The translations under genes and the position numbers were made by a program. From contig CAJNDS010000723.1 of NCBI GenBank assembly GCA_905221605.1, positions 50,001-80,829 on the forward strand: DNA of 30,829 nt, read 5' to 3'. Within the stretch, counting starts at the first letter, position 1; each line of letters starts with the position of its first letter. This stretch comes from Symbiodinium natans. Its lineage: Eukaryota > Sar > Dinophyceae > Suessiales > Symbiodiniaceae. The notes beneath the pieces were generated by a model that made no database searches, was not told the origin of the DNA, and saw only the letters and a program-made list of their open reading frames with translations. Shown in pieces: positions 1 to 8,322 of the stretch.

Positions 1-267
1 AGCCCAGGGAACCTCTGCTTCCGCACCGCCCCAGCGGAGGCGTTCGTTGTTGCTTTCAGAGTGACACTGCTTGTGGACTTTGGGCTTGTGGAGTTCGCTT
101 GTGGCTTGTGAGGGCTTGAGGTTGACGGGCTTGTACGAGGGTTGAGGAGCTTGGGGCGCAGAGGATTAAGGTTAAGGAGTTCGCCTTTGCGGTTTGGGGT
201 GTATTCGCCGATTTGGCAAACCATGTGAATGGAGCCCTTTTGACCCCGAAGGCCTCAAAGGCTTCAA

Positions 268-317
268 GCCCTAGCACCCTGAAGCCCTGAGCCCTGAAGC
301 CTTGAAGCCCTGAACCT
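268..317. repeat. Degenerate CCCTGAAGC tandem tract
   Basis: A short run of imperfect 8-9 bp words (CCCTGAAG, CCCTGAGC, CCTTGAAG, CCCTGAAC) is visible. The words resemble decayed C-strand CCCTAAA telomere repeats like those found intact at about 3.1 and 4.5 kb, but this relation is an inference. The opposite-strand equivalent (GGGCTTGAGG, GGGTTGAGG) is scattered at 60-180. No gene is visible in or around it. Confidence 0.45.
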
Positions 318-480
318 CTCTGCCATGTAATCCCGTGGGCCCTTCAATGCAACGCTGCAGGAGCTCTGGTGGGCGAATCCCGGGGCGGACGTGGAATGCT
401 GCCATTGCGAACGCCGCTTCCCGCGGGACTGGACGTAGGGTAAAGACAAATTGGAATGCTCAGCTTCGAGTCTTCGGTCT

Positions 481-2700
481 TAAGGTTGCTTTAGAGTCTA
501 AGATTTGAGGTCTGAAGCTTGTCGGCTTCCTTCAGGATTTAGGTGAGCCTCGAATCAGAAACCTGAGCCTAAACGGCGCGCCCAAAAGGCTATGTCTCGC
601 AAGACGTACTTGAAATCCAGAAGCCAGTGCATCAGAAGCCCCTACGCCCTCGTGCGTCAATGACATTCAATGACCTTAATCAAGCCTGTCAGGAGTGCGG
701 CAAGCTTGGCGGCGCGGAAGGCGCCGGGATCGGCGATTAAGGTTCAAGTTGCTGGTTTCTACTGGTTTTCTGCTTTTTCTCAAGCGCGAGATTTCATCCT
801 GGAGCCAGAAGTTGTGTGGAGCAGGCTTTCCACGGAGGACTTGGGCACGTGGGTTCAGATTTGGTGCGATGCAAGTAGGTGGCCGATGCTCGGTACAGTA
901 CTGGTCGTTTGACTTTGGATGAAGCTGGCTCATCACCAGAGGCGCCAAGGAATTCCGGCAACTTCTGCCATACCCAAATTTTGCATTAGGGTTTCGGGTC
1001 TCTGAGTTTGAGTCTATCATGACTCCATGTGTCCAAACAACACAAGAACCCCTGAATCCACAGGGCGCTCGCGCTTTGCGCAGAGGGAGTTCCTCTGCCT
1101 TGGCCCTGGTGAGACATGGTAGGATTTCAAGCTGTCTTTGCAGGGTTTGCTGCAAGGCTGCAGGCAATAGGGTGTGGGAGTTGCAGTTTGGAGGGCAAGA
1201 AGAAGTTTTCCGGGGCATGCGGGGGCATAGTATACAGGCCCACCGCCCGCGAACAACACAGCTGTCATGGCGCGGTAGTTGCCCAACAAGTCAAAAGTTC
1301 GGAACCTGAAGCGGGAGGGTGCAACCGCCGCGCAAGGTTTCGAATCTGCATCCCGGAACTTGCCCCCAAAGAAGACCCCAAGCAGGCGCCGTGCCAAAAG
1401 CCACACCCTAAACTTCACACCCCCAAAGAAGACGAACTCTAGGAATGATCTCCCCGAGGCGAAAGCTGCCTGAGCAGCGGCGTCGAGTTCGTACCCATCC
1501 TGGAAGTTCATCGTGGGGGTGAGGGTTTAAGAAGCGCAAGGATAGCGGCAGGAGAATTGCAGCTTCCTTCGAAGAGGTTTGTGTTGCAGGGCAAACAAGT
1601 AAGGGTGGACACGAATGTCCAAAACCCTGTAAAGCGATGGGAACACTTGAAAAGCGACGCCCCTACGTTAATGAGCCGTCGGGTGTGCTATAGCCTTGAA
1701 TTTTTCCCAAACGACACTTGCAAAATGATTGATGCTAAAACCCTGTCCCTAAACTAACAGGAATCCTCGAAAGCTCGAAGCTCCAAGGCCCGGCCGCGGA
1801 AGGTCCTCCGGCTGCGATGATCTGCGCCGGACACCCTCAGAAAAGTGAGCATCCCTGGAGTACCCCCGCAAAGAATCCCACGAAAAACACTGCAGAGTAC
1901 ACCCAAATTGCCCTCCGTGGAAAACTTCTGGCGTGTCCGCCCCTAGAGAATCCCGCACAGAATCTCAAAGAGAGTCCCACGAAAATATCCTTGGCCACCT
2001 CACAGAACCTCCGACAGCTGTCCTCTGTCCAGGCTCCAGACAGGCTCACAAAGGGCTAAAAGCTTGGGGGGCGTAAAATGCACGATATGCACGATTTGCG
2101 AACGTGGAACACCTGCCAGGGCAACCTATGTCTGAAGCCTTTCAGCACCCACTGCTCTGGGCCACAAAATGCCACCACCTTTCCCGGAAAATCACACATG
2201 CACACAGCTTTTCATCTTTATGCAACATCTAGGGTTGACGGGCTTAGGGGTTGAGATTGTGTAGAAGAGCTGTGTATCGATGAGCATCTTTTCCAGTCTG
2301 ACCCCACCAGTCAATCCCCTCCACACTTGTGTCAGCAGTGATGCAGGTTCAGGGTCCTGAATCGGACGAGCGTCTTTCTTGGCTCCGAAAGCAGCACGCA
2401 GCATTCAGCGGGCCAAAAGTGCCCAAATTGTGTTGGAATATGTCATCATGCCATAAAATGCATTCCCACTAGCCGGTCCTTACCAGAGATTATAATAGGG
2501 GGTACGGTAATCCTTAGAAAGGATTGTCAATATATGGGGGAACATCCCAACATGCTTCACTAACCGATGAAGCTTCAGCAGAACCAAACCCCAAACCGTA
2601 AACACCCCGGGGGTGTTTGTGGACTTTCGATATTCGACGTCGGTGGTAGATGCTCCGCATGCTGGGCCCTGTGGCAAAAAGCGGTATGACCAGCCGAGCC
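481..2700. other. No supportable gene; unassigned DNA
   Basis: No recognisable domain, RNA gene or ordered repeat was found. Open frames here are short. The longest with an ATG lies on the minus strand (1511 down to 1017). Its first ~30 codons look protein-like and are discussed as a finding, but the rest of the frame has low-complexity character and no family match that I recognise. Confidence 0.4.
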
Positions 2701-2709
2701 CTTCGGTTA

Positions 2710-2825
2710 AATCTAAGGGTAGTCCCCTTATGTACTTCTTATATACCCTTTAGAAGCCCATACTTCAGAACCCTTTCAAGAAGGTACGGGACCAGATTGA
2801 GGGCCCATGAAACTACCCTTAGATT
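2710..2825. repeat. 14-bp inverted repeat pair
   Basis: AATCTAAGGGTAGT at 2710-2723 is matched by its exact reverse complement at 2812-2825, with 88 bp between the arms. The interior carries several near-repeats of 'CCCTTTAGAAGCCC' type. It may be a small foldback, or two opposite copies of a degenerate CCCTTAGA word. Nothing else supports a mobile element. Confidence 0.45.
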
Positions 2826-3103
2826 AAAGCTGGGTTCACCTTTAAGCCACCTTGAAAGCCTGAGCCTCCTTAAAGCCCCTTCAGATCTCCTTCAGCAGTG
2901 TCACCATACAGCGCTTCAAGCCCCCCCTAAAGCCGGCTTCAAGGCACCCTTAAGGCGGAGTTTAGGGTTTGGGGTATAAGGTTCACTAGGACGTGTTCAG
3001 GGCTCTTCAGGCTGTAAGGGTTCTTAGGGTTTGGTGTAGGTTTAAGGCACATGGACGGGTTCTGGGTTCATTTACGTGCCCACCTCCGCCCACGCATGAT
3101 CAT

Positions 3104-3143
3104 GCCCTAAACCCTAAACCGGAAACCCTAAACCCGAAACCCT
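3104..3143 (-). repeat. Interstitial telomere-like tract, C-strand orientation
   Basis: CCCTAAACCCTAAACC followed by one-base variants (CGGAAACCCTAAACCCGAAACCC) reads as four to five heptamers of the plant/dinoflagellate telomere type written on the C strand. The G-strand tract at 3249-3295 lies 106 bp to the right, so the two point outward from each other. Confidence 0.75.
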
Positions 3144-3248
3144 TGGGTCCTCCACCCGTCGAAACATCCCAGGGGGGCGGCGCAGCGATGCGCGAGACCG
3201 GCGCGCGAAGGCCTCCGATGACTTCCTGGGGCGGATCAGGGCTTCGGC

Positions 3249-3347
3249 TTAGGGTGTGGGTTTAGGGTTTAGGGTTTACAGGGTTTAGGGTTTTGGAGTT
3301 CAGACTCGGGGCTGTCGGGGCTTAGGGTTTGGGGGGGGGGGGGGGGG
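3249..3347 (+). repeat. Interstitial TTTAGGG tract and G17 homopolymer
   Basis: Five or so TTTAGGG heptamers, some with small insertions, occupy 3249-3295. A further GCTTAGGGTTT leads straight into a run of 17 G at 3331-3347. It is continuous in type with the main array at 3.84-4.13 kb. Confidence 0.75.
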
Positions 3348-3479
3348 CGGGGGCCAAAACAGCACCCACTTATGAACCTTCCATCCTACCACCTACTCTC
3401 AACCCGAGAGATTTCCAACACCATAGACGCTTTCTGAAACCTTATCCCCACAGCCCAAGGCTTTTTAGGGTTTAGGGTT

Positions 3480-3830
3480 CATGTAATCATATTATCGTGT
3501 GTGAACGAGTACAGTGAGCACAAAATTAGTATCATTCGTGCAGGCGCCCCACAACTTACTTTAATGAGCGCATTGTTCATAGTATTATTTTCTTCACTCA
3601 TAACCTTAATATTAATAATACTGTGCAGAGAATGAGTGAACTAATTTCTAAACGAAGCGAACTAGTGAGCAAAGTGCATGAAATTTGAGAACGAATGAAC
3701 GAAACAAATGAGCGAATGCAAAGAGCGCGACAAAATACTATTAATATTCTCTCTCGTGTTCTTAATCTCTGTGACGCGGGAATACTCATCATGTTGCGTG
3801 CGCTCCCTAGTCTTATTCTGGAACACGCAG
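3480..3830. repeat. AT-rich island with nested inverted repeats
   Basis: This segment is distinctly richer in A+T than its neighbours and sits between telomere-like tracts. CATAGTATTATT (3578-3589) and AATAATACTGTG (3614-3625) form an inverted pair with one mismatch. A second AT-rich arm around 3737-3749 is complementary to 3607-3620. Between them are quasi-repeats of GAACGAATGA and GAGCGAATG. It could be a decayed non-autonomous element or a different base-composition insert. No coding frame is convincing. Confidence 0.4.
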
Positions 3831-3836
3831 GGACTG

Positions 3837-4127
3837 GGTTTAGAGTTTAGGGTTAGGGTTTGGGGTTCAGGGTTCAGGGTTCAGGGTTCAAGGTTTAGTT
3901 TAGGGTTTAGGGTTTAGGGTTTAGGGTTTAGGGTTTAGGGTTTAGGGTTTAGGGTTTAGGGTTTAGGGTTTAAACCCTTTAGGGTTTAGGGTTTAGGGTT
4001 TAGGGTTTAGGGTTTAGGGTTTAGTAAGGGTTTAGGGTTCAGGGTGTAATTAGGGTTTAGGGTTGAGGTTGAGTGTTGGGTTTAGGGTTGAGGGTTGAGG
4101 GTTTAAACCCTCAGCCCTGAGGGTTTC
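3837..4127 (+). repeat. Main interstitial telomere-like array (TTTAGGG)n
   Basis: Ten perfect TTTAGGG heptamers run from 3899 to 3968 and six more from 3978 to 4019, separated by a 9-base TTTAAACCC. The flanks (3837-3898, 4020-4127) hold variants such as TTCAGGG and TTGAGGG. The 9-base interruption creates a 14-bp palindrome, AGGGTTTAAACCCT, at 3965-3978. The right end has an 18-bp palindrome, TGAGGGTTTAAACCCTCA, at 4096-4113, overlapping a 10-bp-stem hairpin (4105-4114 with 4117-4126). The heptamer is the telomere repeat known from plants and dinoflagellates. Its internal position suggests an interstitial site or subtelomere rather than a chromosome end. Confidence 0.92.
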
Positions 4128-4176
4128 CTGCACAAACAAAAACACACCAGCTCGGCCGCAAAGCAGCACAAGTTCT

Positions 4177-4416
4177 TCAGCCAGCAGCAGGAGAAAGACG
4201 ATTACCTGTCGGGACGAGAGCCTCGTCCTCTCGTATGGTCGAGGGTTTAAAGTTTAGCAACCAAGGACCCTCCACTTTAGAAGGGCGGGTAAGGTTATTT
4301 ATGGCTTCTTTGGGTGAGGGTATGTAGGGTTCCTTAACTTTTGGGGCATATACAGGGTGTCCTTTTCGGGATACCAGGAGTAAAAAGCCCGACATGAGTC
4401 GGGCATCTTGGGTCAT
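4177..4416 (-). CDS. Small hypothetical ORF or exon (unrecognised)
   Basis: An ATG-initiated 79-codon frame reads on the minus strand from 4416. I recognise no family. The stretch up to about residue 70 (ending ...EDEALVPTG) has balanced, non-repetitive composition and ends at CAG followed by GTAATC on the minus strand, which fits a 5' splice site, so this could be one exon. Third-position GC is about half, so coding bias is neutral. The frame lies in a block boxed by inward-facing telomere-like arrays. A GC-rich hairpin (4387-4404) overlaps its first codons. It may simply be a chance frame. Confidence 0.2.
   Translation of the reverse strand: MTQDARLMSGFLLLVSRKGHPVYAPKVKEPYIPSPKEAINNLTRPSKVEGPWLLNFKPSTIREDEALVPTGNRLSPAAG
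4212..4228. other. Perfect 7-bp-stem hairpin
   Basis: GGACGAG and CTCGTCC flank the three bases AGC. It lies inside the block between the inward-facing telomere-like tracts, 159 bp left of a second perfect hairpin at 4387. No function can be assigned. Confidence 0.5.
4387..4404 (-). other. GC hairpin followed by T5 on the minus strand
   Basis: GCCCGAC and GTCGGGC pair perfectly around the four-base loop ATGA. Read on the minus strand, the stem is followed at once by TTTTTA, the shape of a bacterial intrinsic terminator. In a eukaryotic nuclear setting that shape is probably coincidental. No minus-strand gene ends here; instead a small frame begins just upstream of it. Confidence 0.45.
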
Positions 4417-4487
4417 ATTTGGATATCGCCTTACTTAAGGTGCCATGAGGTCTCTATTGGGGCCTGGTGCTATAGAAGCGAAACCTC

Positions 4488-4556
4488 CAAACCCTCAACT
4501 CCTCAACCCTCAACCCTGCAACTTCTGAACCAACCCTAAGCCCTAAACTGCCATAA
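4488..4556 (-). repeat. Degenerate C-strand telomere-like tract
   Basis: AACCCTCAACTCCTCAACCC and CCCTAAGCCCTAAACTGCC are imperfect CCCTAAA/CCCTCAA words. They mirror the TTGAGGG variants at the right end of the 3837-4127 array, so the 360-bp block between them is framed by inward-facing arrays. Confidence 0.65.
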
Positions 4557-4557
4557 G

Positions 4558-4729
4558 CCCCGTTCTGAGGAGTTGCTGATCAAGGCGCAGAATATCCTCT
4601 CCATCGTCTACCCGCACATGGCCATCGCACTCTTCTTTTCTGTGCGCCCACCAGTCTCCAAGAGGGCCTTCGAGGGTTTGTTCGAAAACGTTGAGGATTG
4701 GACAGGCCCGCAGCCGAATTTTTTTGGAG
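4558..4729 (+). CDS. Candidate internal exon (unrecognised protein)
   Basis: A plus-strand frame open from after a TAA near 4537 reads HKPRSEELLIKAQNIL..., then a hydrophobic stretch (IVYPHMAIALFF), then RPPVSKRAFEGLFENVEDW. About 72 percent of its codons end in G or C, higher than the antisense frame, which supports coding on this strand. The frame meets GAG followed by GTGAGA at 4729/4730, a good 5' splice site. Just downstream a 56-codon ATG frame (4737-4907, containing ATFSFDRLRFAWLRPTRT) also has high third-position GC, but its phase does not join simply. I recognise no domain. It could be an exon, an exon relic or chance. Confidence 0.28.
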
Positions 4730-4913
4730 GTGAGAGATGCTGGGAGTGTCTGTGCCAAAGGTCCCCAAACCCAATTGTTCACGTTTTGTTCAAGCCTCTC
4801 AAGTGCTCTACAGGCCAGGCGCCGTCAGTGCCACCTTCAGCTTCGACAGGCTCCGCTTTGCATGGCTCCGGCCCACGAGAACCCATGAGGTGCTGAGGTT
4901 AGCTTAGGTTCAG

Positions 4914-5640
4914 GCTCGCGCATGGCTTGGGCTCACTGTGATCATCAAGTGCATCAGTCAGTCAATCCGTCTCAGTCAGACAGCCTGTCGTTCTTCCGGT
5001 CGCGATAGGTGCCGAGCGAGGGGTTCAGGGGTCTAAGGTGCACTCGGGCGGTTAAGCAATTGCAGGCCGAGACTCCTGTCCGTTTCTGATGACAGGCGGT
5101 TTCATTGTGCTGGGGCTTTCTGCAGGCTGTATCTCTTCCTTGTTTTTAGCATACGCGCTGCTAGCCTCCGATGCCATATTATCATGCTCGTAGTGCAGGA
5201 AGGTGTGTTGCTATTTCCATTTTCGGCGCTGTTCTTCAGAATGAAGCTTCTGATCAAATGGCCGTGCGCTTGTCGCTGGCGTCGAGAAGTGTGCCATTGC
5301 GGCGAGGTCGGACTTACATCAAAACCACGACAGCTTCAAGTCCTAAAGCTTGCTTCAAACAAATTGAGCGATGCATGGTGAGTGATTGGTGAGTGTCGCC
5401 TGCTGAGTATGATGTAAAGTTCTGTCCCGTTCGCGCAAGCTGCCTTCCTCATCAGGCTTGTAAGTTCTGCCACCTTTGAGCCAAGAAGAAGGCACGGGGC
5501 TCAATTCTTCGAAATGCGTTCCGGTGTTGTTGCTGCCGCTGTTGTCTTGGATATGGTGGGAGGACATGGAGAAAAGCACAATTTGTTGCCGCTGGTGTTT
5601 TGGATGCGGGGGTTTTGAGGATGCTCTTGCGAAGTTGGCC
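4914..5640. other. No supportable gene; unassigned DNA
   Basis: Apart from a few short frames with no recognisable domain, nothing stands out. There is no ordered repeat or RNA gene that I can support. Frames near 5171-5400 overlap in two registers and neither has a clear coding bias. Confidence 0.35.
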
Positions 5641-5659
5641 TCGCCCACACACTTAGCAG

Positions 5660-6045
5660 AAGCGGTAGCGCCGGCGGCGGCAGCAGCAATAGCAGGAGCA
5701 GGAGCAGTAGCAGTACCAGTACCAGTAGCATTGGTAGTAGTGGTAGCACCAGCAGCAGGAGGAGGAGCAGTAGCAGTAACAGTACGTGCCAGGTGTCTCC
5801 CATTCTGGAAGACATTGCGAAGGAACCCTGAACTCCAAAACCCCTAACCCTCCAGAAGGGGTGGGTTCTTAAGCAAAGGCCAAAATTGGCCAAGTCAGGC
5901 ATCAGGGAAGCTGCTGCGCGAGCACGCGTGGAATCAGTACCAGTACCAGTAGCAGTACCAGTAGCAGTACCAGTGGTGGTAGTGCTAGCAGTGGCTAGTG
6001 GTAGTAGAGGTAGCAATGGTAGTGGTGATGGTAGTTGTCATGTTG
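5660..6045. repeat. Imperfect CAG/GTA trinucleotide tracts
   Basis: Two tracts of three-base periodicity (about 5660-5783 and 5930-6045) are made of GCA, GTA, CCA and GTG triplets, with CAGTAGCAGTACCAGTA as the commonest string. They read as Ala/Val-rich on the plus strand and Leu-rich on the minus strand, so the long frames here reflect triplet periodicity, not a gene. The same composition returns at the right end of the window (30650 onward). Confidence 0.8.
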
Positions 6046-6049
6046 CGTA

Positions 6050-7345
6050 GTTGGTGGATGTTCTCTCCGCAATTTGGTCTTGCGTTCCGAGGAAAAAGCA
6101 AGCTCACAAGCTCCGTCGCTCTTCCGAGGCTTCCCGCCTTTGATCCGTAATCCAATGCGCGGACCGATTCGAGCTTGAAGCTGGCGACAGTGAGATTTCG
6201 TGTCGTTGTCACGATATTAGATTACAAGCCCCGGCTTCCAGCATGCTGCTGAGTGGGTGTTGAAGCCAGGATCAGGACATGAAGAAGGCCCGGCTTTTGT
6301 TAAGCAAATGCTGCATGTGCTTGAGTTCGAAAAGCAAAAGTCTGTATGCAAGAGGTCGAACCTTTGTTATTTTCTCCTGTTCTCTTCCTGCTTGCCGGTC
6401 GGGGTACTCTAATATGCTCACTTCCAGCCACCCACGATGTCTGCTCCCTGGGCCTTCAGATTTTCAGTCCTGCACTGGTGGGCTGCGTTACTCTCATCAA
6501 CTGTCATCTTTATTGATGCCATGTGCATCAGAAGCAAATTTGAACATCAAGCCTGGAATTCTACGACACGACTATAACATGGCCCCGAAGATCGCACAGC
6601 GACATGCACAAAACCGCGCGCGAACCAGTCCCGAAGAATTTCGAGCTATTCCGAAAGCCTTTCCATTGATTTGGAATGCTCGTTCCTTTCTTCGTTTTCA
6701 CATCTCCCCAGCGACTTGCTTGGCCCATTGTCGCGTGATGGAAGATCAAGTACATATCGACGCATTGTAAGAAGGGTTGAATTCATGAGCTGTGATGCTT
6801 CTGAAGCGAGGCAGGATTGTCCCCAAACTAGAGCACTTGCATGGGCAGTATGTGTGCTTGCAATCGTTCGCGTTTTGGGACTGCCAGGACTGCCAGGACT
6901 GCTGGCGCGAGCGTCAGCATCAGCTGAGACTTGTCAGCAACAGGCATCGGGACAGGCGTTGGCCTCAGAAGTCTACTGGTTGTGATGAGTTGGATTCTAT
7001 AAAAAACCCTGTCGTATGCATCGGCTTAGAGCTGCCTCAAAGGGAGGCAGGTGGGTCTTGCAAGGATGTGACTGAGAGTGCCTCCGTGGAGCTTTTGATT
7101 TTCAGATGCCGAAGCTGGGTGCCTCAAGACTAAACGAAGGGCTCACATGAGAAAAGATTTGCAAGATCTGGTTTCAGGTCCCAAAGCCTGAGATCAAGCA
7201 AGTGGAGAAGCCAGCCGCTTGTCTGCCAGAAAGCGCTGATGCTGTTGTGAAAGATTGGAGGTGGGGCTTCCAAGTATCCAGGCTGAAAGGCCTGGTGGGG
7301 ACCAGAAACTCCAACATCCAACCGAGTAGCCCGTTGAAGGTGCCC
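6050..7345. other. No supportable gene; unassigned DNA
   Basis: An ATG-initiated 163-codon frame at 6279-6770 (+) is the longest non-repetitive frame here, but it has no recognisable domain, is rich in Ser, Cys and Arg, and lies in the range expected by chance. A tiny tandem (CTGCCAGGA twice, then a variant) lies at about 6881-6905. Nothing else is ordered. Confidence 0.35.
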
Positions 7346-8322
7346 TGGGCGGTGCAAAAAACAAATGGCAGGGGTTTGGGGCGGTGCTACAAGCAAATGG
7401 AAGGCAAGCTGGGTGGTGCAACAAGCAATGTTCCGGGTGGTGCTATGAGATGAAGGGGGTTTCCGGGCGGTGCAAAAAGCAAATGGCTCGGTGCCATAAG
7501 CGCGTGGTAGCGGCTGTGCGAAAAGCAAATGGAAAACAGAGCTGGGCGGTGCGACAAGCAATGTTCTGGGTGGTGCTATAAGAAATCAAGAGGGTTTCTG
7601 GACGGTGCAAAAACAAATGGCCCGGAGCTGTAAGCAAATGGAGAACAGTGCTGGGCGGTGCAACAGTGTTCTGGGTGGTGCTTTAAGAAATGAAGGGGCT
7701 TCTGGATGGTGCAAAGGGCAACTGGCCCGGTGCTATAAGCAAATGGTAGGGGCTGCTCTTTAAACAAATGGAAAAAAAAGGGCTGGGCGGTGCAACACGC
7801 AATGCTCTGGGTGGTGCCATCAGAATGAAGGGGGTTACTGGATGGTGCGGAAGGCAAATGGCCCGGTGCTAGAAGCAAATGGCAACAAGAGCTGGCCGGT
7901 GCACCAGGCAATGTTCTGGACGGTGCTGGAATGAATGAAGGGGGTTTCTGGACGGTGCAAAAAGCAACTGGCCCGGTGCTATAAGCAAATGGTAGGGGCT
8001 GTGCAAATGGAAAAAAGAGCTGGGCGGTGCAACAAGCAAGGTTCTGGGTAGTGCTATAAGAAATCAAGTGGGTTTCCGGACAGTGCAACAGGCAAATGGC
8101 TCGGCGCCATAAGCAAGTGGTAGGGGCTGCGCGAAAAGCAAATGGAGAACAGAGCTGAGCGGTCCAACAGGCAGTGTTCTGGGGGGTGCTTTAAGAAAAC
8201 AAGGGGGTTTCTGGACGGTGCAAAGGGCCACTGGCCCGGTGCTATAAGCAAATGGTAGGGGCTGCGCCTTAAGCACATGGGAAAAAGGGCTTGGCGGTGC
8301 AACAAGCAATGTTCTGGGTGGT
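7346..8322. repeat. Diverged monomeric satellite (GGTGCAA/AAGCAAATGG family)
   Basis: The tract is built of the words CGGTGCAACAAGCAATGTTC, GGTGCTATAAGCAAATGG, GGTAGGGGCTG and GGGTTTCTGGACGGTGC in repeating order. Taking the word at CTGGGCGGTGCAAC as anchor, successive monomers start near 7651, 7786, 7890, 8019, 8156 and 8291, so monomer length varies from 104 to 137 bp. Copies differ from each other by many substitutions and indels, in contrast to the near-identical higher-order units that follow. Frames on both strands stay open here only because of the repetition. Confidence 0.92.

Noticed and set aside
4387-4409. Bacterial rho-independent terminator on the minus strand
   Set aside because: The shape fits, but no gene ends upstream and the surroundings are eukaryotic. 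Kept only as a hairpin.
5501-6016. 171-codon minus-strand frame with long poly-Leu stretches resembling a membrane protein
   Set aside because: The Leu runs are translations of imperfect CAG/GTA triplet repeats, and an Ala/Val-rich frame exists equally on the other strand.
6279-6770. 163-codon ATG frame on the plus strand
   Set aside because: No recognisable domain, Ser/Cys/Arg-rich composition typical of chance frames, and a length not surprising in 30 kb read in six frames.
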